A DNA stretch of 64,000 bases, from the NCBI GenBank assembly GCA_964507025.1, contig CAZDOK010000003.1, forward strand, positions 248,001 through 312,000, written 5' to 3'. This document shows, piece by piece, positions 24,491 to 32,343 of the stretch. The DNA comes from Amarobacter sp964507025 (lineage in GTDB: Bacteria; Chloroflexota; Dehalococcoidia; Tepidiformales; Tepidiformaceae). The notes under the pieces are model-generated. The model had not been told where the DNA came from and searched no databases. It was given only the letters and a program-made list of their open reading frames with translations. The position numbers and the translations under genes are program-made. Numbering within the stretch: the first letter of the stretch is position 1; the number at the start of each line of letters is the position of its first letter.

Positions 24491-25624
24491 CTATCGCCGT
24501 TCGAGCGGCAGGTATTCGCGGTTCTCGGCGCCTTCGTAGAGCGCGTTGGGCCGCACGAGGCGGTTGTCCGCGTACTGTTCGAGCATGTGCGCCGTCCAGC
24601 CCGTGATGCGCGACATGGCGAAGATGGGCGTGTAGAGGTCGCTCGGGATTCCAAGCATCTTGTAGACCGAGGCACTGAAGAAGTCGACGTTCGGGTAGAG
24701 CGGCTTGCCCTCCAGCTTGCGCGCCAGGTAATCGCGCAGCTTCAGCGAAAGGTCGAAGTACTTCCGGTCCGGCGATGTCTCGGCCAACTGGTGCCCCAGC
24801 TTCTCCAGGATGATCGCGCGGGGGTCAGTCGTCTTGTAGACGCGGTGGCCGATGCCCATCACGCGTTCGCCGCGGCCGAGCATCGCCTCCACGTGAGGAG
24901 CGATGTTGGCCTCGACCCCGACCGCTTCGAGCGTCTTGTAGACAGCCTCGTTCGCTCCGCCGTGGAGCGGGCCCTTGAGCGTGCCAATGGCGGAGGCCGT
25001 CGCGGAGTACATGTCGCTCAGGGTGGAAGCGGTGACGAGCGCCGAGAAGGTGGAGGCGTTCATCTCGTGTTCGGCGTGGAGGATCATGGCGACGTCAAAG
25101 GTCCGCGCCTCGAGCTCGTTCGGTTCGCGGCCGTTCAGCATCCAGAGGAAGTTGGCCGAATGCCCCAGGTCGTCGCGTGGCGGCACCGGGTCGAGCCCCT
25201 GCCGGAGGCGGTGGAAGGTCGCCAGCACGGTTGGCATGCGCGCCGTGAGGAGGGCGGCGGTCCGCTTCAACTGGTGGTTCGTCAGGTCGCTCGACTTCGG
25301 ATCGAGCGCGCCGGCGATGATGACGGCGATTTCGAGCGCCCGCATGGGTCGGATCTGGCCGATGATTTCGCGAAGGACACGGGAGTTCAGGTCTGAAAGC
25401 GGCCGCTCCCGGCGCAGCTCCTCTTCCAGGTCCGCCAGTTCCTGTTTTGAGGGGAGCCGCAGGTTCCAGAGCAGGAACGCGACTTCCTCGAAGGTAGAAC
25501 TCTCCGCCAGGTCATAGATGTTGTAGCCGGAATAGATCAGCTCGCCTTTTTGGCCATCGATGCGGCAGAGCTTGGTCGCGGCGACGTTGACGCCCTCGAG
25601 ACCTCGGGCGACAGCTTCGGACAT
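24491..25624 (-). CDS. Citrate synthase
   Basis: 377 residues, typical of the type II, small bacterial/archaeal-like form. The active-site His segments are HAEHEMNAST and GIGHRVYK, with GGANEAVYK and DFFSASVYKMLGIP, all expected for condensing oxaloacetate and acetyl-CoA; a 2-methylcitrate synthase cannot be excluded. Start ATG has GAGGAG upstream and a TATACAAT promoter element at 25646. It ends at a hairpin. Confidence 0.95.
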   Translation of the reverse strand: MSEAVARGLEGVNVAATKLCRIDGQKGELIYSGYNIYDLAESSTFEEVAFLLWNLRLPSKQELADLEEELRRERPLSDLNSRVLREIIGQIRPMRALEIAVIIAGALDPKSSDLTNHQLKRTAALLTARMPTVLATFHRLRQGLDPVPPRDDLGHSANFLWMLNGREPNELEARTFDVAMILHAEHEMNASTFSALVTASTLSDMYSATASAIGTLKGPLHGGANEAVYKTLEAVGVEANIAPHVEAMLGRGERVMGIGHRVYKTTDPRAIILEKLGHQLAETSPDRKYFDLSLKLRDYLARKLEGKPLYPNVDFFSASVYKMLGIPSDLYTPIFAMSRITGWTAHMLEQYADNRLVRPNALYEGAENREYLPLERR

Positions 25625-25645
25625 GGGCGGACTCCTCGGGTCAGG

Positions 25646-25653
25646 ATTGTATA
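25646..25653 (-). promoter_or_regulatory. Extended -10 of citrate synthase
   Basis: TATACAAT on the minus strand, 21 bases before the ATG with a Shine-Dalgarno between, so this gene has a short leader rather than being leaderless. No clear -35. Confidence 0.4.
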
Positions 25654-25708
25654 CAGCCCGCGCATTCTACCACCGCGCGGATTCCGTGTCCGTTGGCGGC
25701 CTCGCCTG

Positions 25709-26797
25709 CTAGACGCGTTCGGCGACGAGTGTCCCCATCTTCGCCGTGTCGATCACCGTGGCACCTTTTCCGGCGATATCCGGGGTGCGGTAACCATCCC
25801 TGATGACGCTGTCGACTGCTTCCTCGATGGTGGCTGCCTCGGCCTCGAGCCCGAGCGAGAGGCGCAGCATCATGGCGGCGCTCAGGATCATCGCCAGTGG
25901 GTTGGCCTTCTTCTGGCCGGTGATGTCGGGGGCGCTGCCGTGGATCGGTTCGTAGAGCCCGATGCCGGTGCCATCCTTGCGCCGGCGCCCCAGGCTGGCC
26001 GATGGCATCATGCCCATGGACCCGGCCAGCATCGCCGCCTCGTCGGTCAGGATGTCGCCGAACATGTTCTCGGTGACGATGACATCGAAGCTCGCGGGCT
26101 TGCGGACCAGGTACATCGCGCAGGCATCGACCAGGATGTGTTCGAGCTCGACGTCCGGGTACTGCTTGCCGACCTCGGTCGCGATCTCCCGCCAGAGCTG
26201 GCCCGTGCGGAGCACGTTCGCCTTGTCGACGCTGGTCACCTTCTTGCGCCGCTGCCGGGCGAGCCGGAAAGCGACATGGCACACGCGCTCGACCTCCCGC
26301 TCGCTGTAGCGAAGCGTATCGACACCCTGGCGGCCGCTCGCGTTTTCCCAGCGTTTCTTGGGCTGGCCGAAATAGAGGCCTCCGGTGAGTTCCCGGATGA
26401 CGACCATGTCGACGCCCCGCAGCACCTCGGGCTTGAGCGTGCTCTCGTCGATCATCTCGCTGTGGATGCGGACCGGGCGGAGGTTCGCGAACAGGCCGAG
26501 CTGCTTCCGCATGCCCAGGATCGCGTCTTCGGGCCGGACCGTTGCCTTCGGGTCGTCCCATTTCGGCCCGCCCACGGCGCCGAAGAGCACGGCGCGCGAG
26601 GCCTTCGCGCTGGCCACGGTCTCTGGCCGCAGGGCGGTGCCATATTTGTCGATGGCGGCGCCGCCGATCGTCTCTTCTTCGTACTGGAATTCGTGCTTGA
26701 AGCGCTTTTCGATGCGGCCGAGCACCTTCAGTGCCTCTTCCATCACTTCAGGCCCGATGCCATCGCCCGGGGTCAGCAAAATGCGGTAGGTGGACAT
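25709..26797 (-). CDS. leuB: 3-Isopropylmalate dehydrogenase
   Basis: 362 residues. NAD-dependent decarboxylating dehydrogenase of leucine synthesis. TPGDGIGPEV at the start, RELTGGLYFG (Arg and substrate pocket), DKANVL, and the metal segment SMGMMPSAS with GSAPDITGQKKANP (NAD pocket) mark the family. I start it at MSTYRILL; the frame upstream is short and unconserved. A TACGAT is 10 bases before the ATG. leuC/leuD are on the same strand 3.5 kb upstream, so the pathway genes are split. Confidence 0.96.
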   Translation of the reverse strand: MSTYRILLTPGDGIGPEVMEEALKVLGRIEKRFKHEFQYEEETIGGAAIDKYGTALRPETVASAKASRAVLFGAVGGPKWDDPKATVRPEDAILGMRKQLGLFANLRPVRIHSEMIDESTLKPEVLRGVDMVVIRELTGGLYFGQPKKRWENASGRQGVDTLRYSEREVERVCHVAFRLARQRRKKVTSVDKANVLRTGQLWREIATEVGKQYPDVELEHILVDACAMYLVRKPASFDVIVTENMFGDILTDEAAMLAGSMGMMPSASLGRRRKDGTGIGLYEPIHGSAPDITGQKKANPLAMILSAAMMLRLSLGLEAEAATIEEAVDSVIRDGYRTPDIAGKGATVIDTAKMGTLVAERV

Positions 26798-26868
26798 AGT
26801 GCGCCGGATCGTAGGGCCCCGGCGCACACCCGTCCAAGATTCAGGACCTATCGGATCGATAGCCCGGT

Positions 26869-27258
26869 TCAGTCTTCCAGGTCGTCGCCGGAATGGGGCA
26901 GGATCATGTCTGGCGCCTCGTGCTGAGGTAGTGGGGCGGCGATCTGGTCATCGGCGGCGAGCGGAGGGATGGAGATGTTCATCAGCACGGCATCGGCGCC
27001 TACAGGTGTCGCGCTGTGGCGGCTGCCCGGCCACACCGGAAGCGCTCCGTACGGCTCGAGGAGCGCCTCCACTCCGTCCACATCCACCACCACCGAGCCT
27101 TCGAGCGCGACATAGATCTGCATCGAGCGGCGGTGGATGTGCCCGGCAACCGCATCACCGGTGGAGGCCATCCTGAAGACGCGGACGCTGGCTGTTGGGC
27201 ATTCGAAGTCCTGCAGGATGTGGTAAAGGCCAACCGGGGTCGGGCGGGGGTTCGTCAT
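26869..27258 (-). CDS. Cupin-domain protein
   Basis: 129 residues. Single beta-barrel cupin with GHIHRRSMQIYVALEGSVVV holding metal-like His (HIH) and Glu, and PGSRHSAT carrying a second His. Role unknown: sugar or ligand binding. GAGGAG eight bases before the ATG at 27258 selects this start rather than the longer frame. It is divergent from the RidA-family gene. Confidence 0.75.
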   Translation of the reverse strand: MTNPRPTPVGLYHILQDFECPTASVRVFRMASTGDAVAGHIHRRSMQIYVALEGSVVVDVDGVEALLEPYGALPVWPGSRHSATPVGADAVLMNISIPPLAADDQIAAPLPQHEAPDMILPHSGDDLED

Positions 27259-27385
27259 CGGAGTCGCTCCTCTGTGGTTTGTTCCCATCAGTCTCTCCCC
27301 CGGGTCAACCGGGGGGCATGGCTGAACGGCCGCATTGAACGGGGCCGCACGGGCGGTGATGATTCGCCCGCCGAGGAGGTGTCCC

Positions 27386-27844
27386 GTGTCCATTGCCGAT
27401 CGCTTGAAGGAACTGGGCGTCGAGATCCCGCCACAGCGGGGCCCGGCCGCCAACTACGTCCCGGCCGTCACCGCTGGCGACCTGGTGTTCGTCTCGGGCC
27501 ATGGGCCCTACCGGTCCGACGGGGCGCTGATAACCGGGAAGGTGGGACCGGATCTCTCGGTCGAGGAGGGTTATGCCGCCGCGCGGGCGACCATCCTCGC
27601 CTGCCTGTCGTCGCTTCAGGCGGAGGCCGGAAGCCTCGACCGTGTGAAGCGCGTCGTGAAGTTGCTGGGCATGGTGAACTGCAACGCCGACTTCGTTCTC
27701 CACCCGCAGGTCATCAACGGCGCCAGCGACCTCCTGGTCGAAGTCTTCGGTGAGGCGGGCAGGCACGCGCGGTCGGCCGTTGGCATGCAGAGCCTTCCGA
27801 TGAACATCGCCGTGGAAATCGAGATGGTGGTGCAGCTCCACTAG
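27386..27844 (+). CDS. RidA-family protein
   Basis: 152 residues. YjgF/YER057c/UK114 fold; residues SGHGPYRSDG and VKRVVKLLGMVNC, with VGMQSLPMNIAVEIEMV at the C-terminus, mark the Rid7/RidA-like subgroup. The usual deaminase Arg (Arg105 in RidA) is represented in ARSAVGMQSLP; enamine/imine hydrolysis is plausible but not assured. GTG start has GGAGG six bases upstream. Stop overlaps the convergent aat gene by 4 bases. Confidence 0.82.
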   Translation: MSIADRLKELGVEIPPQRGPAANYVPAVTAGDLVFVSGHGPYRSDGALITGKVGPDLSVEEGYAAARATILACLSSLQAEAGSLDRVKRVVKLLGMVNCNADFVLHPQVINGASDLLVEVFGEAGRHARSAVGMQSLPMNIAVEIEMVVQLH

Positions 27845-28593
27845 CGCGAGCCGTCGTACCAATCGGCCATGTGGCTTGTTGCCACCGCCAGGTGCCGGAG
27901 GTAGCCGTCGCGGGTAACCTCCAGGCCGCCCAGGCGCCTGGTGTGCTCAGTGAGCACCTGGATATCGATCAGCTCGATACCGATGCGCAGTGCGTGCTGC
28001 ACGAGCGCGGCCACCGCCACCTTCGAGGCGTCGGTTACCCGGTGGAACATGGATTCCGCGCCGAACATTGCTCCGACTCCCACGCCGTAGAGGCCTCCCG
28101 CCAGTTCGTTCTCCGTGGTCCACACCTCCACGCTATGGGCCCACCCGAGACGATGCAGCCGCGCATATCCCGCGATGAGCGCCGGAGTGATCCACGTCCC
28201 TTCAGGGCGACTCTCGGCGCAGGCACGCATCACCGCCTCGAACTCGTGATCGATGCTCACGCGGAAGCGGCCGCTCCTGATGGTTCGCCCGAGCCGGCGC
28301 GCGATGACAAGCCCGTCCAGGGGGAGGATGGCTCTTGGGTCGGGCGAAAACCAGAGGTACTCCTCCTCGGGGTGGGGCCAGGGGAAGATGCCGGCACGGT
28401 AGGCGGCGACGATGCTTTCGGGTGCGAAATCGCCGCCAGCTCCCACCAGGCCGTCGGCCCCCGCCCGCCGCACATCAGGGAAGTCCCAGTGGCAGGGTGG
28501 GAGCGGTTTCGGCCGGCAGGGCGTATGCACGGCGATCTCGATCTCGACCGGCCGGCCGGCCGAGTCGCGGAGAGGCCCGGGCGCGGCGATCAT
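27841..28593 (-). CDS. aat: Leucyl/phenylalanyl-tRNA--protein transferase
   Basis: 250 residues. Adds Leu/Phe to N-terminal Arg/Lys of proteins in the N-end rule. The FPWPHPEEEYLWFSPDPRA segment and GGLYGVGVGAMFGAESMFHR are diagnostic. It overlaps the PaaI gene at the upstream end (ATGA) and the RidA gene at its stop. Length is typical. No ClpS or ClpA gene is nearby. Confidence 0.96.
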   Translation of the reverse strand: MIAAPGPLRDSAGRPVEIEIAVHTPCRPKPLPPCHWDFPDVRRAGADGLVGAGGDFAPESIVAAYRAGIFPWPHPEEEYLWFSPDPRAILPLDGLVIARRLGRTIRSGRFRVSIDHEFEAVMRACAESRPEGTWITPALIAGYARLHRLGWAHSVEVWTTENELAGGLYGVGVGAMFGAESMFHRVTDASKVAVAALVQHALRIGIELIDIQVLTEHTRRLGGLEVTRDGYLRHLAVATSHMADWYDGSR

Positions 28594-29030
28594 TCGGGCG
28601 CGGGGACGGGCGGGCCCGCGCTCACCACGAACGTCACCATCCCACGCGCGACCAGCTTGCCTTCGGCAGTGGTCACATCGACTTCGGTGAAGATCGCGGT
28701 CCGACCTGCCTTCACCACGCGCGCCGTCGCTATGAGCTCGCCACCGGCGACGGGAGAGAGATACGTTACGTGCAGGTCGCTGGTGGCATGCGGCCGCGCC
28801 TTGATTTCGGCGGGGTCGCGCAGTGAGCGGACGGCTCCGCCCGCCGCCGAATCCACCAGGCTGGAGATGACGCCACCGTGGACGACGTGGTTGTAGTTCA
28901 GGTGGTGGTCCTGGAGCGCGATGCGATTCACGACCCGTCCGCGTTCGGCCGAGACCGTCTCGATGCCGACCAGGCCCCAGTAGCGCCCGGCGTACAGGTC
29001 TCGCAGGCTTTCGAGGATCTCATCGCTCAT
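28590..29030 (-). CDS. PaaI-family hotdog thioesterase
   Basis: 146 residues. Hotdog fold with HHLNYNHVVHGGVISSLVDSAAGGAV: the HGGVISSLVD segment supplies the active-site Asp. Likely hydrolyses an acyl/phenylacetyl-CoA. Its stop overlaps aat's ATG, so the two are coupled; the metabolic link is obscure. The ATG has a weak AAGG at ten bases. Divergent from a HEAT-like gene at 29106. Confidence 0.88.
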   Translation of the reverse strand: MSDEILESLRDLYAGRYWGLVGIETVSAERGRVVNRIALQDHHLNYNHVVHGGVISSLVDSAAGGAVRSLRDPAEIKARPHATSDLHVTYLSPVAGGELIATARVVKAGRTAIFTEVDVTTAEGKLVARGMVTFVVSAGPPVPAPE

Positions 29031-29092
29031 CGCCGGCAACCTTGCCGCACGCGGGCCACCGAAGCAACGTCCGCGCGTGTCGATATCTGCGC

Positions 29093-29098
29093 TACAGT
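29093..29098 (+). promoter_or_regulatory. -10 element of the HEAT-like gene
   Basis: TACAGT 7 bases before GTG 29106. Confidence 0.45.
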
Positions 29099-29105
29099 GC
29101 GTGGC

Positions 29106-30086
29106 GTGACTCGCAAGGCATCGCCCGCGGCCGGCCTCCGGCGCCAGGTGGACCGGTTCCGCGCCCTCCGCAACGACCCGGCCGCGTCCGGCGAGCTTGC
29201 GCGGGAGGTCCTCGCTACGGAGGGCAACATCGAGCTCCTGCTCACGGCGCTCAACGCCCTCGGTGATCGCGTGCGGTTCGAAGACCACGACGTGCTGCGC
29301 GACCTGTATGCGTGGCTCGAACAGGATCACCGCCGCCGGGACCCGGGTGGGCTCGCGCGGGTCGAGGTCCTCCGGGCGCTCTGGCACTTGCGAGCGCGTG
29401 ACGACATCGAGCTCGCCGATGCTGCCTCCACACGATTGGAGCTGTCACTCAATGGCAGGGGCGAGAACATCCGGGCGGCCGGCCTCGCACTCCTGGGGGT
29501 GCTCGATCCCGATGCCGCAGCGCACCGGGCAGCCGCCATACTCGCGAGCCTTGACGCCCACCCGATGAACGCCGAACCGGCACTCACGGCGGCACGGCTG
29601 CTCGGGTCGCTGGGCCAGACGGTCGCGCTCGTTGTGCATGTGCTCCGCCCGCCCCGCGCCGAGCCCGCCGAAGTGACGGCCGAATGCCTCCGCGGCCTCG
29701 CGGGGCAGCCCATCCGCTACATACAGCCGGTGCTCGATTTCTATGCTGTTGCGGAAGACGACGTGGTCTTGCTGGGCCTTGCCGACCTGGTGGTCTCGCT
29801 CGAAGCTGGCGAGGCGGTGAATGCCGCCATCCGGGGCATGCTCGCGAGCGGAGCGACGCCCGAGGCCTACGAGTTCCTGGTGACTGCCATCGTCGCGAGC
29901 CGCCGGGTCGACCTGATCGCCGTACTGATCGAGACGCTCCCGCGGGAGGTGCTCCTCCCCAGGCTCCAGGTCGCCCGGCGGGCACTCGAACTCGCGCCCC
30001 GGACGACTGGCGTCGATGAGGCGATTGAGGCACTGGATGTTCGCCTCGGTGCTAGCCCTGGGAGCCCGGACCGGGCTCGGGGGTGA
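29106..30086 (+). CDS. Alpha-helical repeat protein, HEAT-like
   Basis: 326 residues, almost all helical with repeating pairs of amphipathic helices and segments such as AAGLALLGVLDPDAAAHRAAAILASL and ALTAARLLGSLGQTVA; this suggests HEAT/ARM-type repeats, although repeat boundaries are not regular. No catalytic motif. GTG start selected by the -10 seven bases upstream. Divergent from the PaaI gene and convergent with the small leu-operon gene after 4 bases. Confidence 0.55.
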   Translation: MTRKASPAAGLRRQVDRFRALRNDPAASGELAREVLATEGNIELLLTALNALGDRVRFEDHDVLRDLYAWLEQDHRRRDPGGLARVEVLRALWHLRARDDIELADAASTRLELSLNGRGENIRAAGLALLGVLDPDAAAHRAAAILASLDAHPMNAEPALTAARLLGSLGQTVALVVHVLRPPRAEPAEVTAECLRGLAGQPIRYIQPVLDFYAVAEDDVVLLGLADLVVSLEAGEAVNAAIRGMLASGATPEAYEFLVTAIVASRRVDLIAVLIETLPREVLLPRLQVARRALELAPRTTGVDEAIEALDVRLGASPGSPDRARG

Positions 30087-30090
30087 CCAC

Positions 30091-30255
30091 TCAGCAGCCG
30101 GGCTCGCCCGTGTTCCCGCAGCAATCGCTCCGGTTGCGCAGCTTGGTCCAGTTGTTGCGCAACAGCATCCACAGCTTCGTCCCAAACGGCGCGTCGTAGG
30201 TGCGCCAGTTGGTGACCACTGCTCCAAGGCTCGGCCGGGAGCGGCGCGTGCTCAT
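30091..30255 (-). CDS. Small Cys-rich protein downstream of leuD
   Basis: A 54-codon gene whose ATG overlaps the leuD stop by one base (TGATG), so it is translationally coupled. The product is basic (RRSRPSL, KLRNRSD) with Trp/Asn-rich middle (LRNNWTKLRNR) and ends CCGNTGEPGC. The closing CC-x4-GEPGC pattern has three cysteines, suggesting metal binding or a redox pair. I have seen similar motifs in uncharacterised small proteins but cannot name a family. It is too short for most gene callers' length cut-offs. Stop is 4 bases from the convergent HEAT-like gene. Confidence 0.72.
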   Translation of the reverse strand: MSTRRSRPSLGAVVTNWRTYDAPFGTKLWMLLRNNWTKLRNRSDCCGNTGEPGC

Positions 30256-30857
30256 CAGGCGAGCGATGCCGTGGTTGGGAGCAGCGGGCCGCGCCGCTGC
30301 TCGTACGAAGTGATCTGGTGCTCTTCGAGGAGCGTCAGCCCGATGTCATCGAGCCCGTTCAACAGGCAGTGCTTCACGAAAGGTTCGATCTCGAAGTGCC
30401 GCGACCAGGTACCGTCCGAGGTCGCCACGGTCTGGGACTCCAGGTCGACCACGAGCTCCGACGACGGCAGCTCTTCCGAACGCGAGATGAGGTAGTCGCA
30501 GTCCTCCTGTGGAAGGACGACGGTCAACAGGCCGATCTTCGCGGAGTTGTTCCGGAAGATGTCGGCGAACGAGGGGGCGATGACCGCCCGCAGGCCCATG
30601 TCCTCGAGCGCCCACGGGGCATGCTCGCGGGAGGAGCCGCAACCGAAGTTGGGGCCGGTCACCATGATGGGCGCGCCCTTGAACTCGGGGTTGTTGAGCA
30701 CGAAGTCCGGGTCCTTCTTCCACTCGTCGAAGGCGAACGGTCCGAAGCCGGTCCGCTCGATCCGCTTCAAGAACTCCTTGGAGATGATCTGGTCGGTATC
30801 CACATCCGCGCGGTCCATGGGGATTGCGCGGCCCTTCACCGTTTCGAACTTCTTCAT
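30255..30857 (-). CDS. leuD: 3-Isopropylmalate dehydratase small subunit
   Basis: 200 residues. Swivelling subunit of isopropylmalate isomerase with leuC. DRADVDTDQIISKEFLKRI near the start and GPNFGCGSSREHAPWAL are the family hallmarks. It follows leuC by 10 bases and shares a base with the next small gene. The C-terminal third (TSDGTWSRHFEIEPF) is normal for the bacterial form. Confidence 0.97.
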   Translation of the reverse strand: MKKFETVKGRAIPMDRADVDTDQIISKEFLKRIERTGFGPFAFDEWKKDPDFVLNNPEFKGAPIMVTGPNFGCGSSREHAPWALEDMGLRAVIAPSFADIFRNNSAKIGLLTVVLPQEDCDYLISRSEELPSSELVVDLESQTVATSDGTWSRHFEIEPFVKHCLLNGLDDIGLTLLEEHQITSYEQRRGPLLPTTASLA

Positions 30858-30867
30858 TCCTTGTCCC

Positions 30868-32274
30868 CTACTTCCATTCCCGGATGTCGACGAAGTGGCC
30901 GGCGATGGCTGCCGCCGCGGCCATCTGCGGGCTCACCAGGTGCGTCCGTCCGCCACGGCCCTGTCGTCCTTCGAAATTGCGGTTCGAGGTGCTCGCGCAG
31001 CGCTCGCCGGGGGCGAGGATGTCCGGGTTCATGCCCAGGCACATCGAGCAGCCCGCATCGCGCCACTCGAATCCGGCGTCCGTAAAGATGCGATCCAGGC
31101 CTTCCTGTTCGGCCTGCAGTTTCACCAGTCCCGAACCCGGCACCACCATGGCCCGCACCGTGCTGGCCACCTTACGGCCTTTCACAATCGCGGCGGCTGC
31201 CCGCAGGTCCTCGATGCGTGAGTTGGTGCACGAGCCGAGGAAGACGCGGTCGATGCGGATGTCCTGGATGGCCGTCCCCGGTTCGAGGCCCATGTAGACC
31301 AGCGACCGCTCGGCCAGGTCCTTCGCCTGGGGATTTGGGGCCTCATCCGGCGAAGGCACGCGCCCGGTCACAGGCACGCTCTGGGCCGGGGTGGTGCCCC
31401 AGGTGACACATGGCTCGATTTCCGCGCCGTTCAACGTTACACACGCATCGAATTCTGCGCCCTCGTCGGTTGGGAGCGTCTTCCAGAACTCGATGGCGCG
31501 CTCCCAGTCCTCGCCCTGGGGCGCGCGGGGGCGCCCCTTCATGTAGGCGAAGGTCGTCTCGTCTGGAGCCACCAGCCCGGCCCGCGCTCCGCCCTCGATG
31601 GACATGTTGCAGATGGTCATCCGGCCTTCCATCGAGAGGTTGCGGATCACGTCACCCCGGTACTCGATGACGTGCCCCACGCCACCGGACACCCCTATCT
31701 GCCGGATGACCGCCAGGATCACGTCCTTGGCGGTGACGCCCGGGTGCAGTTCCCCGTTCACTTCGACGGACATCGTCTTCGGTTTGGCCTGCGGCAGCGT
31801 CTGGGTGGCGAGCACGTGCTCCACCTCGCTCGTCCCGATGCCAAACGCGAGGGCCCCGAACGCACCGTGCGTGGCGGTGTGGCTATCGCCGCACACGATG
31901 GTCATGCCCGGCTGGGTGAGGCCCTGCTCTGGTCCGATAACGTGGACGATGCCCTGGCGGATATCGTTTACGCCGAACATCGGGACGCCGAACTCCTCGC
32001 AGTTCTTCCGGAGCACCTCGACTTGCTGCACGGAAAGCGGGTCGGTCCAGGGCTTGTCGCGGTCGATCGTGGGCACGTTGTGGTCGACCGTCGCGAGGGT
32101 GAGGTCGGGCCGACGAACCTTCCGTCCTGCCAGCCGCAATCCTTCGAACGCCTGGGGCGACGTGACCTCGTGGACGAGGTGCAGGTCGATGTACAGCAGG
32201 TCGGGCTTGCCGTCCTCGCTGGCGACGACGTGGTTGTCCCAGATCTTCTGGATGATGGTGCGGGGCTTGGTCAT
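30868..32274 (-). CDS. leuC: 3-Isopropylmalate dehydratase large subunit
   Basis: 468 residues, full-length. Aconitase fold with Fe-S cysteines in FLGSCTNSR, and a CSMCLGMNPD C-terminal pair. Also DHNVPT and CGDSHTATHGAFGA. Isomerises 2- to 3-isopropylmalate with leuD. ATG follows a 44-base leader after a TACGAT at 32319. No leucine-rich leader peptide is evident. leuA and leuB are not adjacent. Confidence 0.97.
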   Translation of the reverse strand: MTKPRTIIQKIWDNHVVASEDGKPDLLYIDLHLVHEVTSPQAFEGLRLAGRKVRRPDLTLATVDHNVPTIDRDKPWTDPLSVQQVEVLRKNCEEFGVPMFGVNDIRQGIVHVIGPEQGLTQPGMTIVCGDSHTATHGAFGALAFGIGTSEVEHVLATQTLPQAKPKTMSVEVNGELHPGVTAKDVILAVIRQIGVSGGVGHVIEYRGDVIRNLSMEGRMTICNMSIEGGARAGLVAPDETTFAYMKGRPRAPQGEDWERAIEFWKTLPTDEGAEFDACVTLNGAEIEPCVTWGTTPAQSVPVTGRVPSPDEAPNPQAKDLAERSLVYMGLEPGTAIQDIRIDRVFLGSCTNSRIEDLRAAAAIVKGRKVASTVRAMVVPGSGLVKLQAEQEGLDRIFTDAGFEWRDAGCSMCLGMNPDILAPGERCASTSNRNFEGRQGRGGRTHLVSPQMAAAAAIAGHFVDIREWK

Positions 32275-32318
32275 GAAGGTGCTGGCTCCGGGCGGGGCGT
32301 GAATGTGAAGTGCATCAC

Positions 32319-32324
32319 ATCGTA
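32319..32324 (-). promoter_or_regulatory. -10 element upstream of leuC
   Basis: TACGAT on the minus strand, about 44 bases before leuC. It would give a short leader of about 38 bases. Confidence 0.4.
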
Positions 32325-32343
32325 CCAGAGCGGGGCGCTCGGC

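Noticed and set aside
32274..32318. 14-codon leader ORF overlapping the leuC ATG (MHFTFTPRP...)
   Set aside because: It has no leucine codons and no competing hairpins, so a leucine attenuator is not supported; probably chance.
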